DNA of 64,000 bases from Nitrospira sp. (GTDB lineage Bacteria; Nitrospirota; Nitrospiria; Nitrospirales; Nitrospiraceae). The DNA is taken from assembly GCA_030123625.1 (NCBI GenBank), contig CP126121.1, positions 639,001-703,000 of the forward strand, in the 5' to 3' direction. Of the stretch, positions 26,867 through 35,727 are shown in pieces (the first letter of the stretch is position 1; each line of letters opens with the position of its first letter). Under the pieces are notes generated by a model. That model searched no databases, was not told where the DNA came from, and worked only from the letters and a program-made list of their open reading frames with translations. A program made the translations under genes and the position numbers.

Positions 26867-27508
26867 TTACAAAGCCGTCATCCCGGACGCCAGCGCCACG
26901 CGGATCAAATCGGAGGTGGTACGGACACCGAGTTTGCGGGTAATGTTGGCTTTGTGAAATTCAACCGTCTTCATCGAAATGTTGAGCTCCTTGGCGATAT
27001 TTTTGGTGGAAGATCCGTTGGCAAGCATCGCAAGGATTTGACGCTGTCGCTCGGTTAAGTTGGTCGTATAGCCTTCCGGTCGCGACCATTGGCATTCCAT
27101 CGCTTCGCGAACTTCCATATCGAGCTTGGAAGACACAAATCGTCGATTCGCCATGACGCTCTTGACCGCGGCATGGAGTTCGTCCGAAGCATCCTGCTTC
27201 AAGACATACCCCATCGCTCCCGCACGGAACCCCTCGCTCACTGCAATCGCTTCGGTCAACATCGTGACAAAGATGATTTTGACCGCAGGCAAGAGGGTTT
27301 TCAGTTTTCGAGCCGCTTCAAATCCGTTCATCCCCGGCATGTTGGCGTCCATCAGCACGATATCCGGATGCAACTTTTGGGCTTGTTCCAGTACTTGCTG
27401 CCCTGTCTGTGCAGTCCCTACCACTGAAAAGTCCGGCTCGAGCAACTGCTTGACGCTCTCTAAAACGAGCGGATGGTCGTCTGCGAGCAAAATTCTTGCG
27501 CTATACAT
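26867..27508 (-). CDS. NarL/FixJ-type response regulator, convergent
   Basis: The 213-residue protein has a receiver (about 4-120) with the phospho-Asp in IVLMDANMP and a LuxR-type helix-turn-helix (about 148-210) reading LTERQRQILAML and SMKTVEFHKANI. It is clearly related to the convergent regulator at 26181-26834, so the pair probably arose by duplication and inversion. A CTAGGG palindrome lies 145 bp upstream, compatible with autoregulation or cross-regulation. Confidence 0.95.
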   Translation of the reverse strand: MYSARILLADDHPLVLESVKQLLEPDFSVVGTAQTGQQVLEQAQKLHPDIVLMDANMPGMNGFEAARKLKTLLPAVKIIFVTMLTEAIAVSEGFRAGAMGYVLKQDASDELHAAVKSVMANRRFVSSKLDMEVREAMECQWSRPEGYTTNLTERQRQILAMLANGSSTKNIAKELNISMKTVEFHKANITRKLGVRTTSDLIRVALASGMTAL

Positions 27509-27652
27509 AACCGATCCTCCGCCTCAAACGACCGACCCGATTCTGCTTACCATCTCGTTGTGCGCAATCACTCATTCTCATCAAGCACTCTACAGACCCA
27601 AAATGCACTGGAGGCACTTCGTCATCATGGCAGTCACTGCACGATAATCCGA

Positions 27653-27668
27653 CTAGGGATATCCCTAA
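27653..27668. promoter_or_regulatory. CTAGGG palindrome, site 7
   Basis: CTAGGG, ATAT and CCCTAA form a near-perfect 16-bp inverted repeat, 145-160 bp upstream of the minus-strand regulator and just past the stop of the DUF2238 gene. Confidence 0.45.
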
Positions 27669-27673
27669 CCAAG

Positions 27674-28309
27674 TCATAAATTACCCGATATTCCATGATT
27701 GTTATGCTGGTTTTGAAATGTTTTTGGAATCAGTCGCATGAGAGCTGTCATGAGCGCGGCACCCGCAAGCGCCGCGGCCATATCCTTTTGTGCATCCCAT
27801 TCGTCCCCTTGCGTGCCGAGATACGCGGCGCCTAGGTCTGGACTTACAATCTGTGCGACGAATGCTTCAACGATTTCGAAAAACCCGCTTTGTGCCAGGA
27901 TGCCGCTGACGGGGAGGTAGACCGACCAAAAATCACCCACACGACCGGTTCGTATGAGCAATTCCTTCAGCGGGTAAACCAATAAGAACCCGAAGGCAAA
28001 ATGAACGATACGGTCGAACGGATTTCGGCTCAGCGACAGAGCATTCTTCAGCCAGAAGCCCAATGGAACTTCCGCATAGGTGTAATGGGCTCCCACCGCG
28101 TGGAGAGTCATGAACAGCGTGATGAGCACGTAAGAAAGTGAAGAAAAGCGAAATCGCCGATGCGTCGCGATCAACGTGCCGACGACAGCCACCGCCAATG
28201 TATTTTCTAACGCCCAATCCTTTCGATCAAATGGAGCGATCGCGAGAAGACTCCACCACATGACATACCAGGCCAACAAAATATGGGGAGCCGAAACGCG
28301 GGTATGCAT
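27674..28309 (-). CDS. DUF2238 (YjdF-like) membrane protein
   Basis: The 211-residue protein has about six membrane helices and the family signatures HYTYAEVPLG, RNPFDRIVHFAFGF and GTQGDEWDAQKDMAAA. Acidic, His and Arg residues in these motifs are conserved, which suggests an enzymatic or ion-handling pocket in the membrane. No function has been established for the family. It directly follows a second paralogue. Confidence 0.88.
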   Translation of the reverse strand: MHTRVSAPHILLAWYVMWWSLLAIAPFDRKDWALENTLAVAVVGTLIATHRRFRFSSLSYVLITLFMTLHAVGAHYTYAEVPLGFWLKNALSLSRNPFDRIVHFAFGFLLVYPLKELLIRTGRVGDFWSVYLPVSGILAQSGFFEIVEAFVAQIVSPDLGAAYLGTQGDEWDAQKDMAAALAGAALMTALMRLIPKTFQNQHNNHGISGNL

Positions 28310-28343
28310 CCTCCTCCGTACGAGATGTGGGGAAACCCGCTTC

Positions 28344-29015
28344 TCAGGATGACGAGCCCGGCACCCGACTCACCGGCTCACGTTCCTCCATTTCAGTATA
28401 TGCGGTTCCGAGAGAGATCTTGTGCAAGATACGAAAACCAAGGAGTATTCCCATGCACAAAAGAGAGCCGTACATTGCGGCAGCCATATCTTTTTGGGCG
28501 TCCCACACATCGCCCTGTGCCCCCAAATAAGCCGGACCGAGCTCCGGATGGACCGCCTGGGTCACCCAGGCTTCCAATATTTCCCAGAGGGCGCTCAGTC
28601 CCAGTACCGTGATCACAGGCAAGTAGTAGAGCACCCATCCCCGCGTACGGCCGAGCAGACGAAAAGTCTCCTCCATGGGATACGCCAACAGAAAGCCGAA
28701 ACTAAAATGCACGATGCGGTCGAAGTGATTGCGACCCAGGTGCAACACGTCGTTCAACCAGGCCCCCGCCGGGACTTGAGCATACGTGTAATGGACCCCG
28801 ACCGTATGGAGCGTCAAAAATCCCATGATCAGGATATACGACAGCGGAGAGAGCGGCACATATCGGTAGCTTGCGACGAGCCCAATCACGAAGAGTACCG
28901 GCAGCACGCTGGCCATCGCCCAGAATTGGCGATCCACAGGGGAATACGCCAACCAGGCAAACAGTCCGATGTACCATGTCATCAATCCGATCAACAGGCA
29001 TTTAACTCGGTCCAT
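28344..29015 (-). CDS. DUF2238 (YjdF-like) membrane protein, second paralogue
   Basis: The 223-residue protein shares all signatures with its neighbour (HYTYAQVPAG, RNHFDRIVHFSFGF, GAQGDVWDAQKDMAAAM) and the same membrane topology, with a longer cytoplasmic tail (EMEEREPVSRVPG). The gene is 34 bp upstream of the first copy, so the two form a tandem duplicated operon. They may work as a heterodimer. Confidence 0.88.
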   Translation of the reverse strand: MDRVKCLLIGLMTWYIGLFAWLAYSPVDRQFWAMASVLPVLFVIGLVASYRYVPLSPLSYILIMGFLTLHTVGVHYTYAQVPAGAWLNDVLHLGRNHFDRIVHFSFGFLLAYPMEETFRLLGRTRGWVLYYLPVITVLGLSALWEILEAWVTQAVHPELGPAYLGAQGDVWDAQKDMAAAMYGSLLCMGILLGFRILHKISLGTAYTEMEEREPVSRVPGSSS

Positions 29016-29365
29016 GGGTGAAAACGACCTCCAATATTCATTGCTTTCTCATAATCAGCACATGATGCTACCGGTTGACCACGTATCCTTGCAAGTTTGT
29101 CAAGGCCTCCGCCCCACGGACCATCTTGTGATGCGCGGTTCCGGCTTAGGTACAAATCCGACCCCATTGAAAAGTAGACTTAAGGCAGAACAGTAAAGAT
29201 GGAAGCGATGAGTGAGGAGTCTCTGACATGAGGCGGGAGCTTCCGGCGCAGACAAGCGAATCTCACTTGTCTGCGCCGGTATTGCAGCGCTTATGAGCAA
29301 ACCGAGAATCTTTTTCGACCGAACCGGCAGTGTCGGTTCGGTCGATCCCGATTTGCGATTTTGAC
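29016..29365. other. 350-bp gap with two hairpins
   Basis: No gene is visible. Two strong stems lie at 29243-29279 and 29316-29344, downstream of the Rh transporter gene, and the rest is promoter space for the DUF2238 pair. Confidence 0.5.
29243..29279 (-). terminator. Hairpin downstream of the Rh transporter gene
   Basis: A perfect 14-bp stem (29243-29256 with 29266-29279) has a nine-base loop but no T-run. A second 11-bp stem (29316-29326 with 29334-29344) stands closer to the stop codon. Together they probably end or stabilise the transporter message. Confidence 0.45.
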
Positions 29366-30670
29366 TTAGGCAATCGGCCTCGGCTCCTCGCGCACGGAGC
29401 GGATGTGCGCTTCCGTCCGGACAAGCAATTCCTTTTGCAAGGCTTCAATATCGGCCTTGGCGCCTAATGCGAGTTCCTCAACCTTGCGTTCGCTTTCAGG
29501 CCCCGGCACATGGGAAAACTCATGGCAGTCTTCATACGCCTGTTCCGTCGTACCAGTGGCTCTGATTACCATACCGGCAATCACCCCTCCGACCACCGCG
29601 ATGATGAGCGTCATTGCGATACCTACGAGTTGGACCCCCACGACATTCGGAACGACGGCGATCGCGCAGAGTCCGCCCAACAGACCCGGCATCCCATGCA
29701 GATTGTGCACGCCGCAAGTATCAACCAATTTGATTTTTGATTCCAGCATGGGCTGAATAAAGACGAACCCTATTACGGAGAGCGCACCGGCGAGCAATCC
29801 GATACCAAACGCACCGGTGGGGCTCACGAGGTTACAGGTCGAGCCGATGGAGACCCCACCAGCCAATGTCGCATTGGCCATATCCACCATTGAAGTTTTT
29901 CCATGATGAAAATGTGTGCTGAGAAAATAGGTGGCCAGCGTGGCCCCGCTCAGAGCCAGGATCGTATTGACGATGGTTTGAGGCATTTGCTCAAAGGGCA
30001 CGATTGCGGTTGCAAAACTCGGCCAAAACAACCATAGGACCATGGAGCCAAGCATTGCGAACCGATCGGATGTCGGATCGGATTCGATCGGTTGACTACG
30101 CTGCTGCGCAGTCGTCAGAACCAGCGATGCGGCCAATCCGAAATAGGCGCCGAACGCATGGATGACGATCGACCCTGCCGAATCCTGAAATCCTTTGGTC
30201 AGCCCCGAGCCATTATCCAACACCAAATATTCGTTCAGCGCATAGAGCGGCACCAACAACAGCGTGAGTAACGCGTATTGAAACACACGCAATCGTCCGA
30301 GCACCGCTCCCATCGCGATCAACGCCGTCGCCACCGAAAATTCAGCCAGCATCAGCGTCTCGACCGAATGGGCCTGTATCGAATGTCCCACTATCCCGTT
30401 GGCCCGCAACAACATGTACAAGGGTAACCCGGTCGCGACCACAAGATAGGTACCGGTCGTTGCCCCAAATCCATACCGTCGGACGAACACCATGAGAAAT
30501 CCGAAGCCGACCACCAACATGGCGAGGATGTGAATCGAGTAATTGTATTGCGCGACCAGACGCGCCTCATTGACGGCACCCGCCGGCTCTTCGGCGCCGA
30601 CCCAACTCGTGACGCACAAGAGAAACAGACTTGCTGCGCTGAGCGTCTTCAACCAGAAGCTGTTCCGCAT
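29366..30670 (-). CDS. rh50: Rh-type ammonium transporter
   Basis: The 434-residue protein begins with a signal-like segment cleaved near SWVGAEE, followed by about eleven membrane helices. Rh rather than Amt character is shown by FQDSAGSIVIHAFGAYFGLA (first pore His), DMANATLAGGV and KLVDTCGVHNLHGMPGLLGG (second pore His region). Rh proteins pass ammonia or ammonium, and possibly carbon dioxide, down a gradient. The gene has a very strong ribosome-binding site (AAGGAGG) and its own hairpins, with no glnK beside it. Rh50 proteins occur in Nitrosomonas and in clade A comammox Nitrospira. Other Nitrospira generally carry Amt, from what is published. Confidence 0.93.
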   Translation of the reverse strand: MRNSFWLKTLSAASLFLLCVTSWVGAEEPAGAVNEARLVAQYNYSIHILAMLVVGFGFLMVFVRRYGFGATTGTYLVVATGLPLYMLLRANGIVGHSIQAHSVETLMLAEFSVATALIAMGAVLGRLRVFQYALLTLLLVPLYALNEYLVLDNGSGLTKGFQDSAGSIVIHAFGAYFGLAASLVLTTAQQRSQPIESDPTSDRFAMLGSMVLWLFWPSFATAIVPFEQMPQTIVNTILALSGATLATYFLSTHFHHGKTSMVDMANATLAGGVSIGSTCNLVSPTGAFGIGLLAGALSVIGFVFIQPMLESKIKLVDTCGVHNLHGMPGLLGGLCAIAVVPNVVGVQLVGIAMTLIIAVVGGVIAGMVIRATGTTEQAYEDCHEFSHVPGPESERKVEELALGAKADIEALQKELLVRTEAHIRSVREEPRPIA

Positions 30671-31099
30671 GAAGGCCTCCTTGGACAGTAGGAGTGAATG
30701 GGGGGTTGTTAGGGGGAGCAGTGTACTCCACCAGCAAGCGCCCTTGTCAAACCCACCTATGGCCTACTCACAAGGGTGGTAACCCAATAGCGGCCTCAAT
30801 ACGTCAAGGGGAACTGCAGAGCAACGACGAAGTGGGCGATAAACCAAATAAAGTACGGTTTTTCAGGTAAAATCTATCGTGGAGAGAAGGACATTCCACG
30901 TTTCCATCTCGACCAGCGGTTTCGTCCCATGCCACCTCCGGCGCCTGCTTCACCGCACCATTTTTACCGCCGGCTAGACAGCCGATCTTCGCTGAGTATA
31001 ATGACATGCAGCTCACACATAAATCGGACTTCCGGTACTGCTCGTCGGTTTCATGACATCCTCGGAACCTGCGCAGACAACATCATAAAGGATCATTTC
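30671..31099. other. 429-bp divergent promoter region
   Basis: The region separates the Rh transporter gene from thiD. A minus-strand TTGACA with TACACT 19 bases on (about 30720-30750) could be a weak promoter for the transporter. No gene or riboswitch is recognised. In particular, no TPP motif precedes thiD. Confidence 0.4.
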
Positions 31100-31900
31100 A
31101 TGTCGAATACGTTGAAACAGGTGCTCACCATTGCCGGCTCCGATTCCGGCGGAGGCGCAGGTATTCAGGCGGACATCAAAGCCATGTCCGCCAACGGTGT
31201 GTTCGCCATGTCCGTCATCACGGCGATCACGGCTCAGAATACCGAAGAAGTGACGGATGTCTTCGAATTGCCGACGACCATCATCGCGTCGCAACTCGAC
31301 GCGGTCTTCGACGACTTCGACGTCGCCGCCGTCAAGACCGGCATGCTGTCTTCGGCAGCCATCGTCGAGGTGGTCGTCGCCATGCTGGGGCCGCAACATG
31401 TCGCTCACGTGGTCGTAGATCCGGTGATGATCTCCAAAAGCGGTTATTCCCTCTTGCGGGCGGACGCCGTCGAAGCCGTCAAGACGAAGTTGCTCCCGCT
31501 TGCCTCGGTCGTGACACCGAACGTGCATGAGGCGCAGCAGCTGTCGGGGATTGAAATTGCCTCGTTAGCCGATGCTCGACGAGCGGCCAAAGTGATTCAC
31601 GGCTTCGGATGCAGGCATGTCCTGATCAAAGGCGGACATCTGCTCAATGAACGAGCGACGGATCTGCTCTATGACGGACGGTTTTTCAATGTCTTGAAGG
31701 GAGAGTTCATCGAGACCCGCCGCACACATGGCACCGGCTGTACGTTCGCCTCTGCATTGGCCGCTCATCTGGCACGAGGCAGATCCGTCCTCGATTCTGC
31801 GCAAGCCGCCAAGTCCTATGTCACGGAAGCGATCCGACACGGCTTAGCGATCGGCCATGGACAAGGTCCGACGGACCATTTTTATTTCCTGGAGCGATAA
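31100..31900 (+). CDS. thiD: Hydroxymethylpyrimidine/phosphomethylpyrimidine kinase
   Basis: The 266-residue protein starts at MSNTLKQVLTIAGSDS, with AAAGGA before the ATG; the longer frame upstream has no family match. Ribokinase-fold motifs are GSDSGGGAGIQADIK, VDPVMISKSG, LIKGGH and the catalytic THGTGCTFASALAA. It phosphorylates HMP and then HMP-P to HMP-PP for thiamine synthesis, acting after ThiC, whose gene lies 24 kb away. It is followed after eight bases by a membrane protein. Confidence 0.95.
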   Translation: MSNTLKQVLTIAGSDSGGGAGIQADIKAMSANGVFAMSVITAITAQNTEEVTDVFELPTTIIASQLDAVFDDFDVAAVKTGMLSSAAIVEVVVAMLGPQHVAHVVVDPVMISKSGYSLLRADAVEAVKTKLLPLASVVTPNVHEAQQLSGIEIASLADARRAAKVIHGFGCRHVLIKGGHLLNERATDLLYDGRFFNVLKGEFIETRRTHGTGCTFASALAAHLARGRSVLDSAQAAKSYVTEAIRHGLAIGHGQGPTDHFYFLER

Positions 31901-31908
31901 CACATCCG

Positions 31909-33234
31909 ATGTTCGCTCGAACCATTTCCCCTCTTACGTTTTGCATCACGGGTTTCAGCTGGCTGGTGCTGGCCTCGATCCTTGGCATGGCGACGGTGGT
32001 CGGGCTGGTTCACGGGACCCCGTTGCCGTCGTGGGTCAGAGCGCTCCATGTCCATGCAACCTTGGTCGGGGGTATAGCCCAGATCATTCTCGGCGGACTC
32101 ATCGTGATGATCCCTTCGCCCAGCTCGGCAGACCGAAAAGAAGCGGCCCCCCATCCCTTCGCATTTGTGGCGATGAACGGCGGTTTGATTGGAATGCACA
32201 TGGGGTTCTGGCTGCATCGGGATCAGATCGTGGCTATGGCCGGCTTCGTGGTGATTGCCGCGTTTCTTTCCATCATCTCTACCGTGTGGGTACGTGCGAG
32301 CCGGGTCTGGAAGTTCTCAATCAAAGATTCTTGGTATTACGCGCTCTCCCTCTTCTGCCTTGTGGGGGGATCGGTCTGCGGAGAGATTGTAGCGCTCGGG
32401 TACCTTCCGGAATCCTATGGCTACATGCGTCTCGCGCACATTCACCTGGTGGTGCTCGGCTTTGTAGTCTTGGTCGTCATCGGGATGGTGCATCATCTCC
32501 TGCCGACGGTCTGGAACCGTCCTCGATTGGCCCCTAAGCTTGCCCGTATCGGAACGATCTTGATACCGATAGGCGTGGCCGTCTTAATCGGTGGATTCTT
32601 AAACTCATCGGTCCCGATTGAACTGGCCGCCGCTTCCATCCTTTTCCTGGGAGGGATGCTCTGGGCCGGCACTCTGTTTCGAACGTGGCTCTCCTCAACC
32701 CATACCGAAAGCGCCGCCTCGGACCATCTCTTCGTCAGCGCGTTCTTTCTCATCTTTACCATCATCCTAGGCATGCTTGTCGGGGCCAATAACCTATCCA
32801 GCCCGCAGACGTTGCCTTACGGCAAGCTGCACTTGGTCGCGTATACACATATGACATTCGTCGGCTTCATCATGAATGCCGTCATGGGTGCATTCTCCTA
32901 CATGATTCCAATCCTTCTCGCGACTGATCGCGTTTCGAGCCATAAGAAACGGGGAACCTATCTTGACCAGCTCATGACCATGATGAACCGCTGGCGTACC
33001 GCTCAAATCGCCACACTCAACCTAGGAACCATGGGACTCGGCATCTTGGCGGCGTTGAGCTGGAATGTGCCGCTAACCTCGATTTACATCCGAGTTGCAA
33101 GCTGGACCAGCCTGGGTTTCCTCATGGCCGGCTTGGTCATCTTTTCAGTCAAGCTGACCTCAATTCTTGCCAAGAAACCCGACCAGCTTCGGACAGGGCA
33201 GATCTCCACCGACGAACTCAAGCTCACGGCTTGA
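31909..33234 (+). CDS. Heme-copper-oxidase subunit I-like membrane protein
   Basis: The 441-residue protein has about twelve membrane helices. Conserved histidines fall where heme-copper oxidases have theirs: LHVHATLVGG (helix 2), LAHIHLVVLGF and GMVHHLLPTVW (the CuB region, with a double His) and LVAYTHMTFVGF (helix 10, heme ligands). It is shorter than a canonical subunit I, and no subunit II or III or cytochrome c gene is adjacent. It may be a divergent COX1/NnrS-like heme or copper protein used as a sensor or NO-handling protein rather than a full oxidase. It lies between thiD and a hydrolase in one probable operon. Confidence 0.5.
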   Translation: MFARTISPLTFCITGFSWLVLASILGMATVVGLVHGTPLPSWVRALHVHATLVGGIAQIILGGLIVMIPSPSSADRKEAAPHPFAFVAMNGGLIGMHMGFWLHRDQIVAMAGFVVIAAFLSIISTVWVRASRVWKFSIKDSWYYALSLFCLVGGSVCGEIVALGYLPESYGYMRLAHIHLVVLGFVVLVVIGMVHHLLPTVWNRPRLAPKLARIGTILIPIGVAVLIGGFLNSSVPIELAAASILFLGGMLWAGTLFRTWLSSTHTESAASDHLFVSAFFLIFTIILGMLVGANNLSSPQTLPYGKLHLVAYTHMTFVGFIMNAVMGAFSYMIPILLATDRVSSHKKRGTYLDQLMTMMNRWRTAQIATLNLGTMGLGILAALSWNVPLTSIYIRVASWTSLGFLMAGLVIFSVKLTSILAKKPDQLRTGQISTDELKLTA

Positions 33235-33293
33235 ACCTCGGCTGGTTCACTCTCATCCTCACCTCGGGCACCGACTCTGATACAATCTCTTCC

Positions 33294-34070
33294 ATGGAAG
33301 AACGGTTCTCATTTCTCGATCCTCACGGCCATCGAATAGCCGCCATCTTGACCAGCCCCGGCGAAGAGACGGACAAGGTCTGCATCCTGTGTCACGGGTT
33401 TCTTTCATCGAAAACCAGCTCGACGAACAATGCACTGACACGCATGCTGATCGGTCACAGCATCGCCACATTCCGCTTTGATTTCTTCGGCCAGGGAGAA
33501 AGTGAGGGCCCGTTCAATCAGATCACCGTCAGCTTGACGGTCGAACAGGCACATAGAGCGGTCGAGCTCTTGAGAGATCGCGGGTATCGTCGCATCGGTC
33601 TGATGGGATCGAGTTTCGGCGGTCTGGTCTCGATTCTGACTGCTTCGCAACGGACCGACTTGGCCTGTCTCGCCCTGAAATGTCCGGTCGTCGACTTCGC
33701 CGAGGAGCTGCGGCTCGAATTCGGGGATGTCGGAATGGCGCAATGGAAGGGCACCGACACGATTCCGAACATCATGGGCGGCCTAGACCGAATCCCGCTT
33801 CACTATGGCTTTTATGAAGATGCTCTTCGGCAGGTTGCTTATGCTCCCGCACGATCGATCACGGCCCCGACCGTCATCGTGCAGGGCGATTGCGATGAGC
33901 ATGTCCCGCTGCACCAAAGCAGACGGCTCTATGAAGCACTACGAGTCCGGAAACACCTTGAGATGCTGCCAGGAGCGGATCACCAGTTCACGAAGGGTTC
34001 AGACTTCACGCGGATGACCCAGGTCATAGCCGATTGGCTGACACAGCACCTGTCGGTCACTCCCTCATAA
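33294..34070 (+). CDS. Alpha/beta hydrolase (serine aminopeptidase S33-like)
   Basis: The 258-residue cytosolic protein starts at MEERFSFLDPHGHRI; the TTG that overlaps the previous stop would add 21 unlikely residues. The oxyanion region is CHGFLSSK, the nucleophile elbow is GSSFGG, and the acid and base are in GDCDEHVP and GADHQFTK. It probably cleaves an ester or peptide-like bond. The substrate is unknown. Confidence 0.85.
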   Translation: MEERFSFLDPHGHRIAAILTSPGEETDKVCILCHGFLSSKTSSTNNALTRMLIGHSIATFRFDFFGQGESEGPFNQITVSLTVEQAHRAVELLRDRGYRRIGLMGSSFGGLVSILTASQRTDLACLALKCPVVDFAEELRLEFGDVGMAQWKGTDTIPNIMGGLDRIPLHYGFYEDALRQVAYAPARSITAPTVIVQGDCDEHVPLHQSRRLYEALRVRKHLEMLPGADHQFTKGSDFTRMTQVIADWLTQHLSVTPS

Positions 34071-34183
34071 CAGCCCCGTCACGTCGCGCTGTTCATTCCG
34101 TTCATATTGCTCAGTATCGGCCGGGGAGGACAAAAATCCCGCTTCACTGCGCCGTCGAAAGGACCTGAGGCTCTCACGCCATC

Positions 34184-34579
34184 CTATGGATGGATAACTT
34201 TCAAACCGAGGTGCTCTTCAAATGGGTCGTAGTTTCGATCGTTGTGAAGCAATGCGTGTCCCTCAACGAGGCAGAACGTTGCAATGAGACAATCGATCGT
34301 TCTTCGAACGGTCCGCCCGACAGCACGAAGTCGGCGATAGTTTGTGGCCGCTTCAACCGCAAGTTCAATGGTTCCTGTCTCGTGGACTTCGAACCTCAGC
34401 AATTCAGCTTGAACGGCATCGAATTGAGCGTCTGTCCCAACCCCTTGCAGAACCTCGCACAGAATGAGATCGGTCAGTCCAAGTCGTTCAACCGCCAGAT
34501 TGGATTCAAGCCACGCCGAATGGGAAGAAGAGGTCCCTCGCAGATAATCCACCCATACCGTCGTGTCAACAATGATCAT
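34184..34579 (-). CDS. vapC: VapC-type PIN-domain toxin
   Basis: The 131-residue PIN ribonuclease has acidic active-site residues in MIIVDTTVWVDYL (Asp5), the Glu of ILCEVLQG, the Asp of RTIDCLIATF and the Asp of HNDRNYDP. VapC toxins cut tRNA or rRNA when freed from the antitoxin. Its start overlaps the antitoxin stop by four bases, the usual arrangement. Confidence 0.93.
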   Translation of the reverse strand: MIIVDTTVWVDYLRGTSSSHSAWLESNLAVERLGLTDLILCEVLQGVGTDAQFDAVQAELLRFEVHETGTIELAVEAATNYRRLRAVGRTVRRTIDCLIATFCLVEGHALLHNDRNYDPFEEHLGLKVIHP

Positions 34580-34785
34580 GAGGCAGCCTTGATACGGCTC
34601 TCACGCATCACGCCGAGATCACCCTCCCATACTACCTTTCCCCGCAACCGACGAATGCCTTCTTGCCCCTTGACCTTGATCAGCAACCGAAGCCCCTCCT
34701 CGACTACCGCTTTCTTTGTCGAGAGCCCAGTGGCTTTCATCGCCTGCCGCATGAGACCGTTATCGATCACAATATTTGTACGCAT
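34576..34785 (-). CDS. vapB: VapB-type antitoxin
   Basis: The 69-residue protein of the DUF2191/VapB type begins MRTNIVIDNGLMRQAM, has a ribbon-helix-helix DNA-binding front and a C-terminal tail that would occupy the VapC active site. GGGGAGG precedes the ATG and an AT-rich stretch (about 34808-34825) could hold the promoter. It should repress its own operon together with VapC. Confidence 0.9.
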   Translation of the reverse strand: MRTNIVIDNGLMRQAMKATGLSTKKAVVEEGLRLLIKVKGQEGIRRLRGKVVWEGDLGVMRESRIKAAS

Positions 34786-34917
34786 AGCCTCCCCTAGAAA
34801 TGGAGTGTATATAATGTTTAATCGTACACACGCTTATGAGGGGAAGCAAGAAGAGGAATACAGTGCCTCATAAATGAAGACCCTTCTCCTTCAGCATGCA
34901 CAGTTTCCCGGCTTCGC

Positions 34918-35673
34918 TTACGACTCTTCCAGTCGAATCGTCTCCACACGGACCAGGGCGACCCCTTTGTCGACAAATCCAAGCTGTTCGGCTGCTCCTT
35001 CGCTCAAGTCGATGATCCTCTTCCCCGAATCAGGATTGTGCTGACTGGGGAAAGGGCCGCGGTCATTCACTCTCACGATGATTACTCTTCCATTTTCCAA
35101 GTTCGTCACCTGCACATGGGTCGGAAGCGGCAGATACTTATGGGCTGCCGTCAATGCTCGCGGATTAAACAGTTCGCCGTTGGCCGTCATAGAGCCCTTG
35201 TTCTGGCGCCTGGTTTCTTCCCCATACCAAGATGCCAGGCCCGTCTCTCCATAGGTCTGGGCACTGGAGACGCTCATCGGCACATAATACCGGCCGTTGA
35301 CGGTATAGGGTGCGGTTTTCACGCGCCCAAGGCGAATCGCCTCCTTGACCGGGAGTCCATCCATGGTTTGAACGTCGTCCCTCACCAAGGGATATTCCAA
35401 GGGAGCACGGACGACTTCAAAGGTAAACTTGCCGATTCGGTAAACAAGTTTGGTCGTTCCTTTGGTAAATTGATAAGCTCCTCGCACAACCCATACGGTC
35501 CCTTTCACCGTTCCCTTAATGACTCGATAGCCCGTCTTGATCGTCGAGAAAGTCGTCTCGATCACCGAACAGGAGGCAAGATTCAGGATGGCGAGAAGTA
35601 GAAGCAGTGAAAGATAAGTAACCGTCTTAAAGCCTTCGCAAACACGCCGTAAGGGCAGATGATGAGATTTCAT
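34918..35673 (-). CDS. rlpA: RlpA-family septal lipoprotein
   Basis: The 251-residue lipoprotein has a signal peptide with lipobox LASC. An unusual basic segment (about 40-95, TGYRVIKGTVKGTVW) precedes the double-psi beta-barrel with GLASWYGEE, GELFNPRALTAAH, VRVNDRGPF and IIDLSEGAAEQLG. RlpA proteins cut peptidoglycan lacking stem peptides or bind it at the septum. The SPOR domain found in many homologues is absent. Confidence 0.9.
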   Translation of the reverse strand: MKSHHLPLRRVCEGFKTVTYLSLLLLLAILNLASCSVIETTFSTIKTGYRVIKGTVKGTVWVVRGAYQFTKGTTKLVYRIGKFTFEVVRAPLEYPLVRDDVQTMDGLPVKEAIRLGRVKTAPYTVNGRYYVPMSVSSAQTYGETGLASWYGEETRRQNKGSMTANGELFNPRALTAAHKYLPLPTHVQVTNLENGRVIIVRVNDRGPFPSQHNPDSGKRIIDLSEGAAEQLGFVDKGVALVRVETIRLEES

Positions 35674-35727
35674 TGCCTAACAGTTGATACCGTCAGAGTT
35701 CTTGCCCCTGCCAGCGAGACTTGAGAG

